A DNA stretch of 64,000 bases from a beta proteobacterium L13 (GTDB lineage: Bacteria; Pseudomonadota; Gammaproteobacteria; Burkholderiales; Chromobacteriaceae). The position numbers and the translations under genes are program-made. The stretch lies in the NCBI GenBank assembly GCA_000335715.1, contig AMYZ01000008.1, positions 104,634 to 168,633 on the forward strand, read 5' to 3'. Under the pieces are notes generated by a model that was given only the letters and a program-made list of their open reading frames with translations, was not told the origin of the DNA and did not search any database. Within the stretch, counting starts at the first letter, position 1. Every line of letters begins with the position of its first letter. Below, piece after piece: positions 34,701 to 42,438 of the stretch.

Positions 34701-35295
34701 CGAAGCGCTGCAGCGCCATGGTTTTGACGCACAGTGGCAAGACGCCGCGCTGGCCATGCTGCAGTCCGCCATCCAGGCCGAGCTGGCCCCCGGCGTGCGC
34801 CTGGCCGAGGTGCCACCGGCGCGCCGCCGCGTGGAGATGGAATTCACCTTGCCGGCCAATGGCCTGAACCTGGCAGCCCTGCAAGCCGTGTTGTGCCACC
34901 CGGCGCACGGCCTGGCCGCGCCGCTGCGCGAGGCGGCGGGCACATTGAGCTTCGAGCGCGTACAGGGCTATCTGAAAGGCTTTATCGACCTGGTGTTCAT
35001 TGCCGATGACGCGCTGTGGCTGGTGGATTACAAGTCCAACCACTTGGGCGACAGCTACGCCGACTACGGCACGCCACAGTTGGTCGCGTCCATTGCGCGC
35101 GAGCATTACTACCTGCAGTACCTGATCTACTGCGTGGCGCTGCGCCGCTATATTGCCCAGCGCGCGCCGCAGCTGCGCCTGGGCGGCGTGCGTTACCTGT
35201 ACCTGCGCGGTATTGACGGCAAGGGGCAGGGCGTGTGGCACGATGCGCCGCACGAGGCACTGCTGGCGGCGCTGGACGCGCTGTTCGTGCCCTAG
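31741..35295 (+). CDS. recB: Exodeoxyribonuclease V subunit beta (RecB)
   Basis: A 1184-residue RecB (E. coli RecB is 1180). It has Walker A IEASAGTGKTWTIAALY near residue 17, IYTIHGFCQRVL near 120, motif II ALIDEFQDTDPLQYRIF near 385, MVGDPKQAIYSFRGADIFAY near 415, motif V VTIHTSKGLQYPLVFCPF near 742, LLYVALTRAEHR near 810, and the C-terminal nuclease motif LVDYKSNHLGD near 1093. It is the 3'-5' helicase and nuclease of RecBCD. Exact repeat copies at 32030, 32858, 34272 and 34681; two of them encode RLAA. GGAGGCAAC lies 16 bp upstream of the ATG. Confidence 0.96.
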   Translation: MQALDALNCPLSGINLIEASAGTGKTWTIAALYTRLLLEDAPDGTPPPTLDRLLVVTYTKAATAELRERLRRRLVELQQVLDGGATGDPFLQAMAHRLAAGDMPLAQQRLRAAINDFDAAAIYTIHGFCQRVLTDAAFDSGQTFAAELATDNHADLQQLADDFWRTHIVAQPALAQVLAENGDTPDAWLAEVRPYLSKPYLRTPSIDSAALLAAREAAAAAWAPLQADSATLAEGCALVLAAEGLKQTSYKPAQCQRYVRLLQMLAADASLPQLSSTQAKDLARLGQSQLDKGVNKGHSAPQHRLFALVDGWLAAWDSYSRQLAQNIAGLKLAMIAWIDRHAVAQRRATRSRGFDDLLTDLASALDDPEHGARLAARIAADFAIALIDEFQDTDPLQYRIFRRAFVQQARPVFMVGDPKQAIYSFRGADIFAYLSARDDAPADKQYTLLTNRRSQPPLVAAVSQLFDRPQPFLLDGIDYPQVDAAPSGGSTLHVADDDGALTVLAFPASDSDKGVNKAEATQYAAEATAHEIARLLALARQDKAQLEKGGSRRALAGGDMAVLVATHRQGDAVRDALAARGVKAVALTQESVFASHEAGELLALLRAWAEPASETRLKVLCATTLLGLDAAQLLQLAEDEAAWEARLVANHDDHKQWQQRGFMAAWRGFMAREGVAARLLPLPDGERRLTNLGHLAELLQQEAERIAGQAPLLAWFEAAVASPPAGEEALLRLESDAELVKIVTIHTSKGLQYPLVFCPFLWDGALERRDTTFWRYRDGGESWLAPGELVSDAARDAARSEILAEKLRLLYVALTRAEHRQYIVWGHVQKMQTAALSWLLHGRHAANLASLEDTPLSDAAISADLAAYARSQPGAVHCRSVNVAMNTLPALQAGSFTPQLATVRRRLRTPWWVSSFSSLTRHLHGGGAARAGEVPDHDHGPLQDVAAAEQLADRFAFPRGARAGTCLHDMFERVDFTRPQGWPQVVAEALQRHGFDAQWQDAALAMLQSAIQAELAPGVRLAEVPPARRRVEMEFTLPANGLNLAALQAVLCHPAHGLAAPLREAAGTLSFERVQGYLKGFIDLVFIADDALWLVDYKSNHLGDSYADYGTPQLVASIAREHYYLQYLIYCVALRRYIAQRAPQLRLGGVRYLYLRGIDGKGQGVWHDAPHEALLAALDALFVP

Positions 35296-35367
35296 GCAAT
35301 CAGGCAGACGCACCGTGCCAGCCGGCCTACACTGAGTAGACCGAACAGAGCACGGCAAGGAGGAGAT

Positions 35368-36324
35368 ATGGGACGACGCATGCTATGCCTGCTAGCGATG
35401 TGGCTATGCTGGGCACCTCTTTTACAGGCAGCACAGCCGAATATTGTCTTTATCCCCAAGGGGGCCTCGCACGTGTTCTGGAAAGAAATGGCACGCGGGG
35501 CGCAAGACGCGGCGCTGGGCCTGAGCCTCAATATGGTGTGGCGTGGCCCCGCGCTGGAAAACGATGCCACGGCGCAGGGTAAGCTGCTGGGGTACTACGC
35601 CGCCAAGGGGTTTGCCGGCATGATCGTGGCACCCAACGCCTCGGCCGCGTTGCAGGCGCCCTTGCGCCAGGTGAAGAATGCGGGGGGCAAGGTGGTGATT
35701 GTGGATTCGCCGCTGCAGCCGGGGCTGGGTTTGCCTTATGTCGGCACCCATAACGCGGCGGCGGGGGCGCTGGCGGCCGAGTACGCGGCACATCTGCACC
35801 CCGCACCGCGCAAAGTGCTGCTGCTGCGCTTTTCGGACAAGCACGACTCCACGCGCGAGCGCGAGAACGCCTTTCGCGACCGCTTGCAGCAGCTGTTGCC
35901 GGCCAGCCGCATAGAAGAAGGGGCGGAAGTCGGCATTACGGTGTTCGATACCCGCGACAAGGTGCAAAAACTCCTGGCCGCCCACTCCGATGTCGACCTG
36001 GTGTTTACGCCGAACGAATCCACCACCGAGGGCACCATCCAGGCGCTGCAGGATACCGGCCTGGCCGGCAAGCTGCGCCATATCGGCTTTGACTACTCCC
36101 CGCGTATCGACCGTGCGCTGTCTGGCGGCCAGCTGCTGGCGGTGGTGATGCAAGACCCCTACCAGATGGGCGTGCGCGCCATGACCATCCTCGCCGAGCT
36201 GCTGCAGAAAAAGCCGGTGCCTGCGGCGTCCTATACGCCTGCCTCGCTGGTAACGGCTGCTGATCTGGCACAGCCCGTGGTGCAGGCGCGGGTGCGGCCT
36301 TACCTGGATTACCTGCAACGCTAG
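35368..36324 (+). CDS. Periplasmic sugar-type ABC transporter substrate-binding protein (orphan)
   Basis: A 318-residue secreted protein (signal peptide MGRRMLCLLAMWLCWAPLLQ-AA). The mature part is like RbsB-type binding proteins: NIVFIPKGASHVFWKEMARG, GMIVAPNASAALQAPL near residue 89, VVIVDSPL near 109, VDLVFTPNESTTEGTIQAL near 212, and RHIGFDYSPRI near 232. No permease or ATPase gene is next to it, so it may serve a distant transporter or act as a sensor for a two-component or chemotaxis receptor. GGAGGAG precedes the ATG. It and the next gene separate recB from recD. Confidence 0.82.
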   Translation: MGRRMLCLLAMWLCWAPLLQAAQPNIVFIPKGASHVFWKEMARGAQDAALGLSLNMVWRGPALENDATAQGKLLGYYAAKGFAGMIVAPNASAALQAPLRQVKNAGGKVVIVDSPLQPGLGLPYVGTHNAAAGALAAEYAAHLHPAPRKVLLLRFSDKHDSTRERENAFRDRLQQLLPASRIEEGAEVGITVFDTRDKVQKLLAAHSDVDLVFTPNESTTEGTIQALQDTGLAGKLRHIGFDYSPRIDRALSGGQLLAVVMQDPYQMGVRAMTILAELLQKKPVPAASYTPASLVTAADLAQPVVQARVRPYLDYLQR

Positions 36325-36332
36325 GCAGGATA

Positions 36333-36363
36333 TTGGCTGTACACCCCGCTATCGACTTACAAT
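36333..36363 (+). promoter_or_regulatory. Possible promoter of the pap-recD pair
   Basis: TTGGCT (36333-36338) and TACAAT (36358-36363) are spaced by 19 bp. The exact minus-orientation 11-mer copy at 36379 falls in the untranslated leader before the GGAAGGAA ribosome-binding site. Confidence 0.35.
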
Positions 36364-36406
36364 CCTGTCATGCCGTGCTGCGGCCAACCTGACAGGAAGG
36401 AATACC

Positions 36407-37894
36407 ATGTTCGAATCTGCCGAGATCGGCCACGCTATCGACAAGGCGGCCTATAAAGCCGAAGAGGCCACCCTGCGCGAAGCCCTGCTGGAGGTGCAGT
36501 ACGAGCTGAAGCAGCGCGGCGAGTTTCCGGTGTTGATCCTGATCCACGGCATGGACGGGGCAGGCCGCGGCGAGACCCTGAGCCAGATCAACGAATGGCT
36601 GGACCCGCGCCTGATCCACACCGCCGCTTTTGACGCGCCCAACGACGACGCCCGCGAGCGCCCGTGGATGTGGCGCTACTGGCGCGAGCTGCCGGCCAAA
36701 GGGCGCATCGGCATGTTCTTTGGCTCCTATTATTCCGACGCACTGTTTGACCGCGTTGCCAGCAAAACCAACCGCGACACCTTCGACAAGCAGCTGTTCG
36801 ATATCCTGCGTTTTGAACGCATGCTGGCCAACGACGGCGTACTGGTGCTGAAGTTCTGGCTGCACCTCACCGAAGAAAAGCAGAAAAAACGCCTGAAGAC
36901 GCTGGAAAAAGACCCGACCACTGCCTGGCGCGTCAGCCAGGCCGACTGGCAGCACCACCAGCAGTACGGCCGCATCAAGAACACCGCCGAGCACATGATG
37001 CGCCTCACCAATACCGCCTACGCCCCCTGGCTGGTGGTGGATGGAGAAGACGCTAACTACCGCAGCCTGGCGGTGGGCCGTGCTTTGCTGCAGGCCCTGC
37101 AGCAGCGCCTGGCCATGGCCGAATCCTGGCACCCGCGCTCGGACGCAGCGCCCATCACGCCGCCCGCCGACAACAAGCTGCTACTGGAATCGCTGGTGCT
37201 GGAGCACGAGCTGTCCAAAGACGACTACAAGCAGCAGCTGGCCGTGCTGCAAGGCCGCCTGAACGGCCTGACGCGTGACCCGCGCTTTGCCGAGCACTCA
37301 CTGGTATTGGCGTTTGAAGGCAACGACGCGGCGGGCAAGGGCGGTGCCATCCGCCGCATCACCCAGGCGCTGGACGCGAGGCACTACCGTATTGTGCCGG
37401 TGGCCGCCCCCACCGAAGAAGAGCGCGCCATGCCATGGTTGTGGCGCTTCTGGCGCCACGTGCCGGGCAAGGGCAAGGTCACCATCTTCGACCGCACCTG
37501 GTACGGCCGCGTGCTGGTAGAGCGGGTGGAAGGCTTTGCCGACACCGCCGACTGGATGCGCGGCTATTACGAGATCAATGACTTCGAGCACCAGCTCACC
37601 GACAACAAGGCCATCGTGCTGAAGTTCTGGCTGGCCATCAGCGCCGACGAGCAGCTGGCGCGCTTCAAATCGCGCGAGGAAACCGGCTTCAAGCGCTTCA
37701 AGATCACCGAAGAAGACTGGCGTAACCGCGACAAGTGGGACGACTACAAGGTGGCGGTGTGCGACATGATAGACCGCACCAGTACCAGCGCCGTGCCATG
37801 GACGCTGGTGCCGGCCAACAACAAGTACTACGCCCGCATCAAGGTGCTCACCACCGTGTGCGAGGCTCTGGAAGCCAGGCTGGGCAAGGCATGA
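36407..37894 (+). CDS. pap: Polyphosphate:AMP phosphotransferase (two-domain PPK2, class II)
   Basis: A 495-residue protein of two fused PPK2 domains, the length of known PAP enzymes. Domain 1 (about 10-235) has a degenerate P-loop GMDGAGRGE, with R in place of K. Domain 2 (about 255-490) has an intact GNDAAGKGG P-loop near residue 306, DARHYRIVPVAAPTEEE, and the PPK2 lid motif IFDRTWYGRVLVERVEG near 363. It makes ADP from AMP using polyphosphate. The stop overlaps the recD start (ATGA), so the two are coupled. Confidence 0.92.
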   Translation: MFESAEIGHAIDKAAYKAEEATLREALLEVQYELKQRGEFPVLILIHGMDGAGRGETLSQINEWLDPRLIHTAAFDAPNDDARERPWMWRYWRELPAKGRIGMFFGSYYSDALFDRVASKTNRDTFDKQLFDILRFERMLANDGVLVLKFWLHLTEEKQKKRLKTLEKDPTTAWRVSQADWQHHQQYGRIKNTAEHMMRLTNTAYAPWLVVDGEDANYRSLAVGRALLQALQQRLAMAESWHPRSDAAPITPPADNKLLLESLVLEHELSKDDYKQQLAVLQGRLNGLTRDPRFAEHSLVLAFEGNDAAGKGGAIRRITQALDARHYRIVPVAAPTEEERAMPWLWRFWRHVPGKGKVTIFDRTWYGRVLVERVEGFADTADWMRGYYEINDFEHQLTDNKAIVLKFWLAISADEQLARFKSREETGFKRFKITEEDWRNRDKWDDYKVAVCDMIDRTSTSAVPWTLVPANNKYYARIKVLTTVCEALEARLGKA

Positions 37895-39615
37895 GTGTGA
37901 TGGAAGCCGCCGATAGCCTGCTGCCGGCGCAGCTGGCCGCCCTGATGGCGCGGCTGGACCCGCAGCACGGTGCCGCGCTGCAGCCACTGCTGCAACGCCT
38001 GCTGGCCGCCCTGGCCAGCGGGCATGTCTGCCTCGGCGGCCTGACGCGGGACGAGTTCGCCCTGCTGCGCCACAGCCCGCTGGCAGGCCGCCCCGGCGAC
38101 TACGCCCCGCTGATTGTGGACGACGCCGGCCGCCTGTATCTGGCGCGGCAGTGGCAGGACGAAACCCGCCTGGTGGCCGCCCTGCAGGCGCTGGCCGCCG
38201 ACCCGCAGCCGCTGGCCGGCGACGTGGACAGCGTGCTGGACAGCCTGTTTGCCGGTGCGCCGCGTGCTGACTGGCAAAGGTTGGCCGCATGGCTGGCCAC
38301 ACAGCACCGCTTCATGGTGATTTCCGGCGGCCCCGGTACCGGCAAAACCACTACCGTGGTGCGCCTGCTGGCCGCGCTGGCGGCGCTATCCGGCCGCCTG
38401 CTGGTCATGGCCATGGCAGCCCCCACCGGTAAGGCCGCCGCGCGGTTGACCGAGTCGGTACGCGCTGCCCGCGATGCATTACCGGTGGACGCAGCCACCC
38501 GCGCCCAGCTACCGGACAAGGCGCAAACCCTGCACCGCCTCATCGGCCTGCTGCCCGGCACCGCCCGCCCGCGCCACCATGCGGCCAACCCTTTGCCGCT
38601 GGACGTGCTGGTGGTGGATGAAGCCTCGATGGTAGACCTTACCCTGATGGCGCAAACCGTGGCTGCGCTGCCGCCGCATGCCCGGCTGATTCTGCTGGGC
38701 GACAAATACCAGCTGGCCTCGGTAGACGCCGGCGCCGTGCTGGGTGACCTGTGCAGCCAGCAGGCCTGGCGCAGCGCCACCGCCGCGCAGCTGCAGGCGC
38801 TGGGTACCACGCCGCCGGGGCGGGTGGACGATAGCGCCATGCTGGCCGATAGCGTGGTGGTGCTGGAAAAAAGCCACCGCTTTGGCGAGCACTCCGGCAT
38901 TGGCCGCCTGGCCCGTGCCGTGAACGCCGGCGATACGGCGCAGGTGGGCGCGCTACTGGCCGATGCGGCCAACCTGGACATTGCCAGCCAGCCACAGCTG
39001 CCCGACGCTGCCGGCCTGCACGCACTGCGCGCCGGCTACTGGCAAGCACTGGACGAGTTGGGCGAGGGCGATAACTGGCCTGCGCTGTTTGCCGCCTTCA
39101 ACCAGTGCATGCTGTTGGCCGCAGAGCGCCATGCGGTCATGCAGATCAACGAACAGATCAGCGCCGAGCTGGTGCGCCTGGGGCGCAAGCCGGCAGATAG
39201 CGACTGGTACCCCGGCCGGCCGGTCATGATTACGCGCAACGACTACAGCGTGGGCTTGTTTAACGGCGATATTGGCCTGACCGTACCGCGAGGCGGCCGC
39301 CTGCGCGTGATCTTCCCCACCACCGACGGTGGCTGGCGCGAAGTATCGCCCGCGCGCTTGCCCGAGCACGACACCGTGTACGCCATGACCGTGCACAAAT
39401 CGCAGGGTTCCGAGTTTGGCCATGTGTGGCTGGCCTTGCCGCCGCAGCCCACGGCCACGCTGACCCGCTCGCTGGTGTACACCGCCATTACCCGTGCCCG
39501 TCAGCGCTTTGTGCTGGCCGGCAGCCTGGCTGTATTGCAAGCTGCCGTGCAGTACGCGCCGGTGCGGCAATCCGGCCTGGCTGAAAAAATATGGGGCAGG
39601 GGCTTGACGGCCTGA
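37891..39615 (+). CDS. recD: Exodeoxyribonuclease V subunit alpha (RecD)
   Basis: A 574-residue RecD (E. coli RecD is 608). It has Walker A VISGGPGTGKTTTVVRLLA near residue 143, AAPTGKAAARLTESV near 174, LVVDEASMVDLTLM near 241, LEKSHRFGEHSGIGRLA near 325, MTVHKSQGSEFGHVWLA near 500, and YTAITRARQRFVLAG near 530. It is the fast 5'-3' helicase of RecBCD. The ATG at 37891 overlaps the pap stop. Separation from recB by two unrelated genes is unusual. Exact repeat copies at 38279, 38580 and 38964. Confidence 0.94.
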   Translation: MSVMEAADSLLPAQLAALMARLDPQHGAALQPLLQRLLAALASGHVCLGGLTRDEFALLRHSPLAGRPGDYAPLIVDDAGRLYLARQWQDETRLVAALQALAADPQPLAGDVDSVLDSLFAGAPRADWQRLAAWLATQHRFMVISGGPGTGKTTTVVRLLAALAALSGRLLVMAMAAPTGKAAARLTESVRAARDALPVDAATRAQLPDKAQTLHRLIGLLPGTARPRHHAANPLPLDVLVVDEASMVDLTLMAQTVAALPPHARLILLGDKYQLASVDAGAVLGDLCSQQAWRSATAAQLQALGTTPPGRVDDSAMLADSVVVLEKSHRFGEHSGIGRLARAVNAGDTAQVGALLADAANLDIASQPQLPDAAGLHALRAGYWQALDELGEGDNWPALFAAFNQCMLLAAERHAVMQINEQISAELVRLGRKPADSDWYPGRPVMITRNDYSVGLFNGDIGLTVPRGGRLRVIFPTTDGGWREVSPARLPEHDTVYAMTVHKSQGSEFGHVWLALPPQPTATLTRSLVYTAITRARQRFVLAGSLAVLQAAVQYAPVRQSGLAEKIWGRGLTA

Positions 39616-39632
39616 AAAGGCATCTGTATAGT
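39604..39632 (+). promoter_or_regulatory. Promoter of tRNA-Pro
   Basis: TTGACG (39604-39609) and TATAGT (39627-39632) with exactly 17 bp between, 12 bp before the tRNA 5' end. It overlaps the last codons of recD. Confidence 0.75.
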
Positions 39633-39644
39633 TCGGGTCTTGTT

Positions 39645-39721
39645 CGGAGTGTAGCGCAGCCCGGTAGCGCATCTGCTTTGGGAGCAGAGGGTCCAAGGTT
39701 CAAATCCTTGTACTCCGACCA
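39645..39721 (+). tRNA. tRNA-Pro (anticodon TGG)
   Basis: Cloverleaf of 77 nt including an encoded CCA. The acceptor pair is CGGAGTG/TACTCCG (one G-T), the anticodon stem TCTGC/GCAGA holds the loop TTTGGGA (anticodon TGG), and the T arm contains GGTTCAAATCC. Followed at once by a strong terminator. Confidence 0.95.
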
Positions 39722-39732
39722 GAATTAAAAAA

Positions 39733-39759
39733 GCCGCAGTCAAACGACTGCGGCTTTTT
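39733..39759 (+). terminator. Terminator after tRNA-Pro
   Basis: GCCGCAGTC (39733-39741) and GACTGCGGC (39746-39754) form a 9-bp stem with an AAAC loop, flanked by A-run and T5, so it may work in both directions. Confidence 0.92.
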
Positions 39760-39912
39760 GCATTGCACTGGCCGGCAGTGCTGGTGGTATTTATCGAAGT
39801 GTTGCATTCGCGCACGCCGGCGCGCAGTGCGCCGGTTTGCCACCGCCAAAGCAGGGCAATGCCTGATCAATATCCGTAAGATGGCGCCTTCACGAAGCAG
39901 CAGGGAGTTGTC

Positions 39913-40794
39913 ATGCAGGTGCAAGGCGTTGCCGGATTGCTGGAAAAAATCATCCGCTACGATCAAACGGCGTTTATCCCACTGGCGCTAGGTGGTGCGC
40001 CTATCGGCTTTATCAACCAGGTCTGGCGCGAGCGCCTGCTGGCACACCACGGTGAGCTGTTTGCGCTGCAAGACGGTGTGATGCAGCTGCTGGCTACCGA
40101 TATGTCTTACAGTGCACGCAGCACTTTGCTGCAAGCCGCAGCCGAAGCCTGGCGCGACGCCGGCTGGTTTAGCGGCTGGCGCAACGAGAAATTCATTGCC
40201 TACCTGCCAGACGGCACCCCCTGTTTCGAACTGGAACGCGCCGCCTTCCGCCCGTTGGGCCTCACCAGCCGTGCCGTACACCTGAATGGCCTCACGCGTA
40301 TGCCCGATGGCGAAGTGCGCATGTGGATAGGCCGGCGTAGCCCGTTCAAGGACGTGGCGCCCAACCGGCTGGATAACCTGATGGGCGGTGGCGTGGCCGC
40401 CGGCGAAAGCATTATGGATGCGCTGCTGCGCGAAGGCTGGGAAGAAGCCGGCATGCAGGCCGCGCAGCTGTCACCGCTGCAGCAGCAGGCGTTGCTGCTG
40501 GCTACCCGCCCGGTGGCCCGTGGCCTGCACCGCGAATGGCTGTTTGTTTACGATATCTGGCTGGCGCAGGGCGATATCCCGCGAAACCAGGATGGCGAAG
40601 TGGCCGAACACGTGCTGATGACGCTGGCCGAGGTAGAGCAGCACATCATCAATGGGCAGTTCATGAGCGATGCCGCGCTGGTGGCCATCGATTGCATGGC
40701 GCGCCTGGGTTACTGGGGCAGCCAGGCAGCGCCGGTGCAGGTGCTGCTGGACGAGGTCCGCGGTACGGTAGGGCAAAACGTGCAGGGAAAATAA
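39913..40794 (+). CDS. Nudix hydrolase with N-terminal DUF4743-type domain
   Basis: A 293-residue protein. The C-terminal half has a complete Nudix box, GGVAAGESIMDALLREGWEE followed by AGM (near residue 158-181), fitting Gx5Ex7REUxEExGU. The N-terminal 125 residues (INQVWRERLLAHHGELFAL, then FELERAAFRPLGLTSRAVHL) match the domain found in front of this Nudix type (DUF4743, as in thiamine-diphosphate-related Nudix proteins). It cleaves a nucleoside- or thiamine-diphosphate-like substrate; which one is not determined. A single gene between two terminators. Confidence 0.85.
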   Translation: MQVQGVAGLLEKIIRYDQTAFIPLALGGAPIGFINQVWRERLLAHHGELFALQDGVMQLLATDMSYSARSTLLQAAAEAWRDAGWFSGWRNEKFIAYLPDGTPCFELERAAFRPLGLTSRAVHLNGLTRMPDGEVRMWIGRRSPFKDVAPNRLDNLMGGGVAAGESIMDALLREGWEEAGMQAAQLSPLQQQALLLATRPVARGLHREWLFVYDIWLAQGDIPRNQDGEVAEHVLMTLAEVEQHIINGQFMSDAALVAIDCMARLGYWGSQAAPVQVLLDEVRGTVGQNVQGK

Positions 40795-40818
40795 GCCGCA
40801 GCCCGGTGCTAGCAGATA

Positions 40819-40845
40819 AAAAAGCCAACATTGTGTTGGCTTTTT
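40819..40845. terminator. Bidirectional-looking terminator
   Basis: AAAGCCAACA (40821-40830) and TGTTGGCTTT (40834-40843) form a 10-bp stem with a TTG loop, with A-run before and T-run after. It ends the Nudix gene. Confidence 0.88.
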
Positions 40846-40962
40846 GTTTATGGCGGGCTTTGCCCCGATAGGGGGTGAAAAATGCGAATTATAGAAGCAA
40901 TAGCAAGCCTGTATTGTGGGCCGGGTAGGTTGGCCGCAATAAAATAACAGCAGGAGCTTGCC

Positions 40963-41163
40963 ATGTTTCGCGTGCGCTTGATTTCCGACTATTTTGGGGT
41001 GGACGAGGGCGGGCCCATTCACGCCACACAGGAAGAGGCGCTGCGCGCGGCACGGGTGATGCTCAGCATTCATTCCTACCCGGTGCGCGCCGAGATCCGC
41101 CAGTTTGTGGACGACCGTTTTCTGCTGACGCGTGTGGTCGGCGTGCTGGAACGCAGTAAATAA
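40963..41163 (+). CDS. Small conserved-looking protein of unknown function
   Basis: A 66-residue soluble protein (begins MFRVRLISDYFGVDEGG, ends VVGVLERSK). GCAGGAG is well placed before the ATG, base usage matches neighbours, and terminators flank it on both sides, so it looks like a real single-gene unit. I do not recognise the family. An exact repeat copy lies just upstream at 40928, probably in the leader. Confidence 0.6.
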   Translation: MFRVRLISDYFGVDEGGPIHATQEEALRAARVMLSIHSYPVRAEIRQFVDDRFLLTRVVGVLERSK

Positions 41164-41180
41164 ACACAGGTTCATCGTGC

Positions 41181-41214
41181 AAAAGCCCCGCGGCCAGACG
41201 GCGTGGGGCTTTTT
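41181..41214. terminator. Terminator between converging genes
   Basis: AAAAGCCCC (41181-41189) pairs with GGGGCTTTT (41205-41213). The interior GCGG...GCGT adds weaker pairing. A-run and T-run on the two sides fit termination of both the small gene (plus) and the macB-like operon (minus). Confidence 0.85.
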
Positions 41215-41226
41215 GCTGCCGTGTGC

Positions 41227-42438
41227 TTATTCGTGCCGCAGCGCTTCTATCGGGTCCATACGTGCGGCGCGGCGGGCGGGCATATAGCCGAACAGCACGC
41301 CAATGGCCGCCGAAAACAGCAGCGACATCAGGTTGATGGCCAGGTCGAACTGGTAGGGCACCCCCATCAGCCGGGATAACCAGTACGAGGCCACGGTGGC
41401 CACAATTATGCCGATCATGCCACCCAGCGCCGACAGCACGACCGCTTCGATCAAAAACTGCAGCAGCACTTCGCCTTCCAGCGCGCCCACCGCCAGGCGC
41501 AGCCCGATTTCGTGTGTGCGCTCGGTCACGCTCACCAGCATGATGTTCATGATACCGATGCCGCCCACCAGCAAGCTCACCGCCGCCACCGCGCCCAGCA
41601 AGCTGGTAAGTACGGCCATGGTGCTGGACAGGGTTTGTGCCAGCTGCTGGGTATCGAAAATATTGAAGTTGTCGTCGTCGCCCTCGGCCAGGTGGCGGCG
41701 CTCGCGCAGCAGCTGGCGCAGGCTGGCTTTCAGCGGGCCGCTATCACTGCCGGGCTGCATGGAAACCAGCAAAATGCCTACCTTGTGGCTGCCGGTCACG
41801 CGGCGCTGCAGCGTGCGTAGCGGCAGCAGCACCGTATCGTCCTGATCGCCCATGCCGCCCTGGCCCTTGGCCGCCAGCACGCCCACGACCTCGCAGGAAA
41901 ACTGCCGCACGCGCAGGGGTTGCCCCAGCCCGGTTTGCCCCACGGTGTTGCCCCAGAGCTCGCGCCGTACCGTTTCGCCCACCAGGCAGACGGCGGCGCC
42001 GGCTTGTTGTTCGTTGTCGGTAAACTGCCGCCCGCTGGCCAGCTGCCAGTTGCCGGTGTCGAACCAGGCATTATTGCTGCCGACCAGCGTGGTGGCCCAG
42101 TTGCGGCCGTTGGCTACCACCGTGGCGTTGGCGCGGCCCTGCGGGGCCACGGCGGCCACGCCGCCGATCTGGGCGCGGATGGCATCGCCGTCGGCCTCGA
42201 TAAACTGCGGTACACCGCCGCCGCCACCGCCGCCCAGGCGTTGGCCGGGGCTCACCATCAGCAAGTTGGTACCCAGGCTGGTGAGCTTGTCCTCAATAGC
42301 CTGGGTGGCGCCGTTGCCCAGGGTCACCATGGTGATGACGGCGCTGACGCCAATCACAATGCCCAGGATGGTCAGGAACGAGCGCAGCATATTGCGCCGT
42401 ACCGAGCGCAGAGCCAGCATCAGTATGCTAAACAGCAT
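41227..42438 (-). CDS. MacB-like ABC transporter permease (FtsX domain)
   Basis: A 403-residue membrane protein. One N-terminal helix (MLALRSVRRNMLRSFLTILG then IVIGVSAVI) is followed by a large periplasmic domain with a Gly7 run near residue 69-75, then three C-terminal helices with VGGIGIMNIMLVSVTERTHE and GLRLAVGA, ending PARRAARMDPIEALRHE. This is the MacB_PCD/FtsX layout. With the separate ATPase it makes a MacB-type exporter split into two genes. It overlaps the ATPase gene by one base and is last in the efflux operon. Confidence 0.9.
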   Translation of the reverse strand: MLFSILMLALRSVRRNMLRSFLTILGIVIGVSAVITMVTLGNGATQAIEDKLTSLGTNLLMVSPGQRLGGGGGGGVPQFIEADGDAIRAQIGGVAAVAPQGRANATVVANGRNWATTLVGSNNAWFDTGNWQLASGRQFTDNEQQAGAAVCLVGETVRRELWGNTVGQTGLGQPLRVRQFSCEVVGVLAAKGQGGMGDQDDTVLLPLRTLQRRVTGSHKVGILLVSMQPGSDSGPLKASLRQLLRERRHLAEGDDDNFNIFDTQQLAQTLSSTMAVLTSLLGAVAAVSLLVGGIGIMNIMLVSVTERTHEIGLRLAVGALEGEVLLQFLIEAVVLSALGGMIGIIVATVASYWLSRLMGVPYQFDLAINLMSLLFSAAIGVLFGYMPARRAARMDPIEALRHE

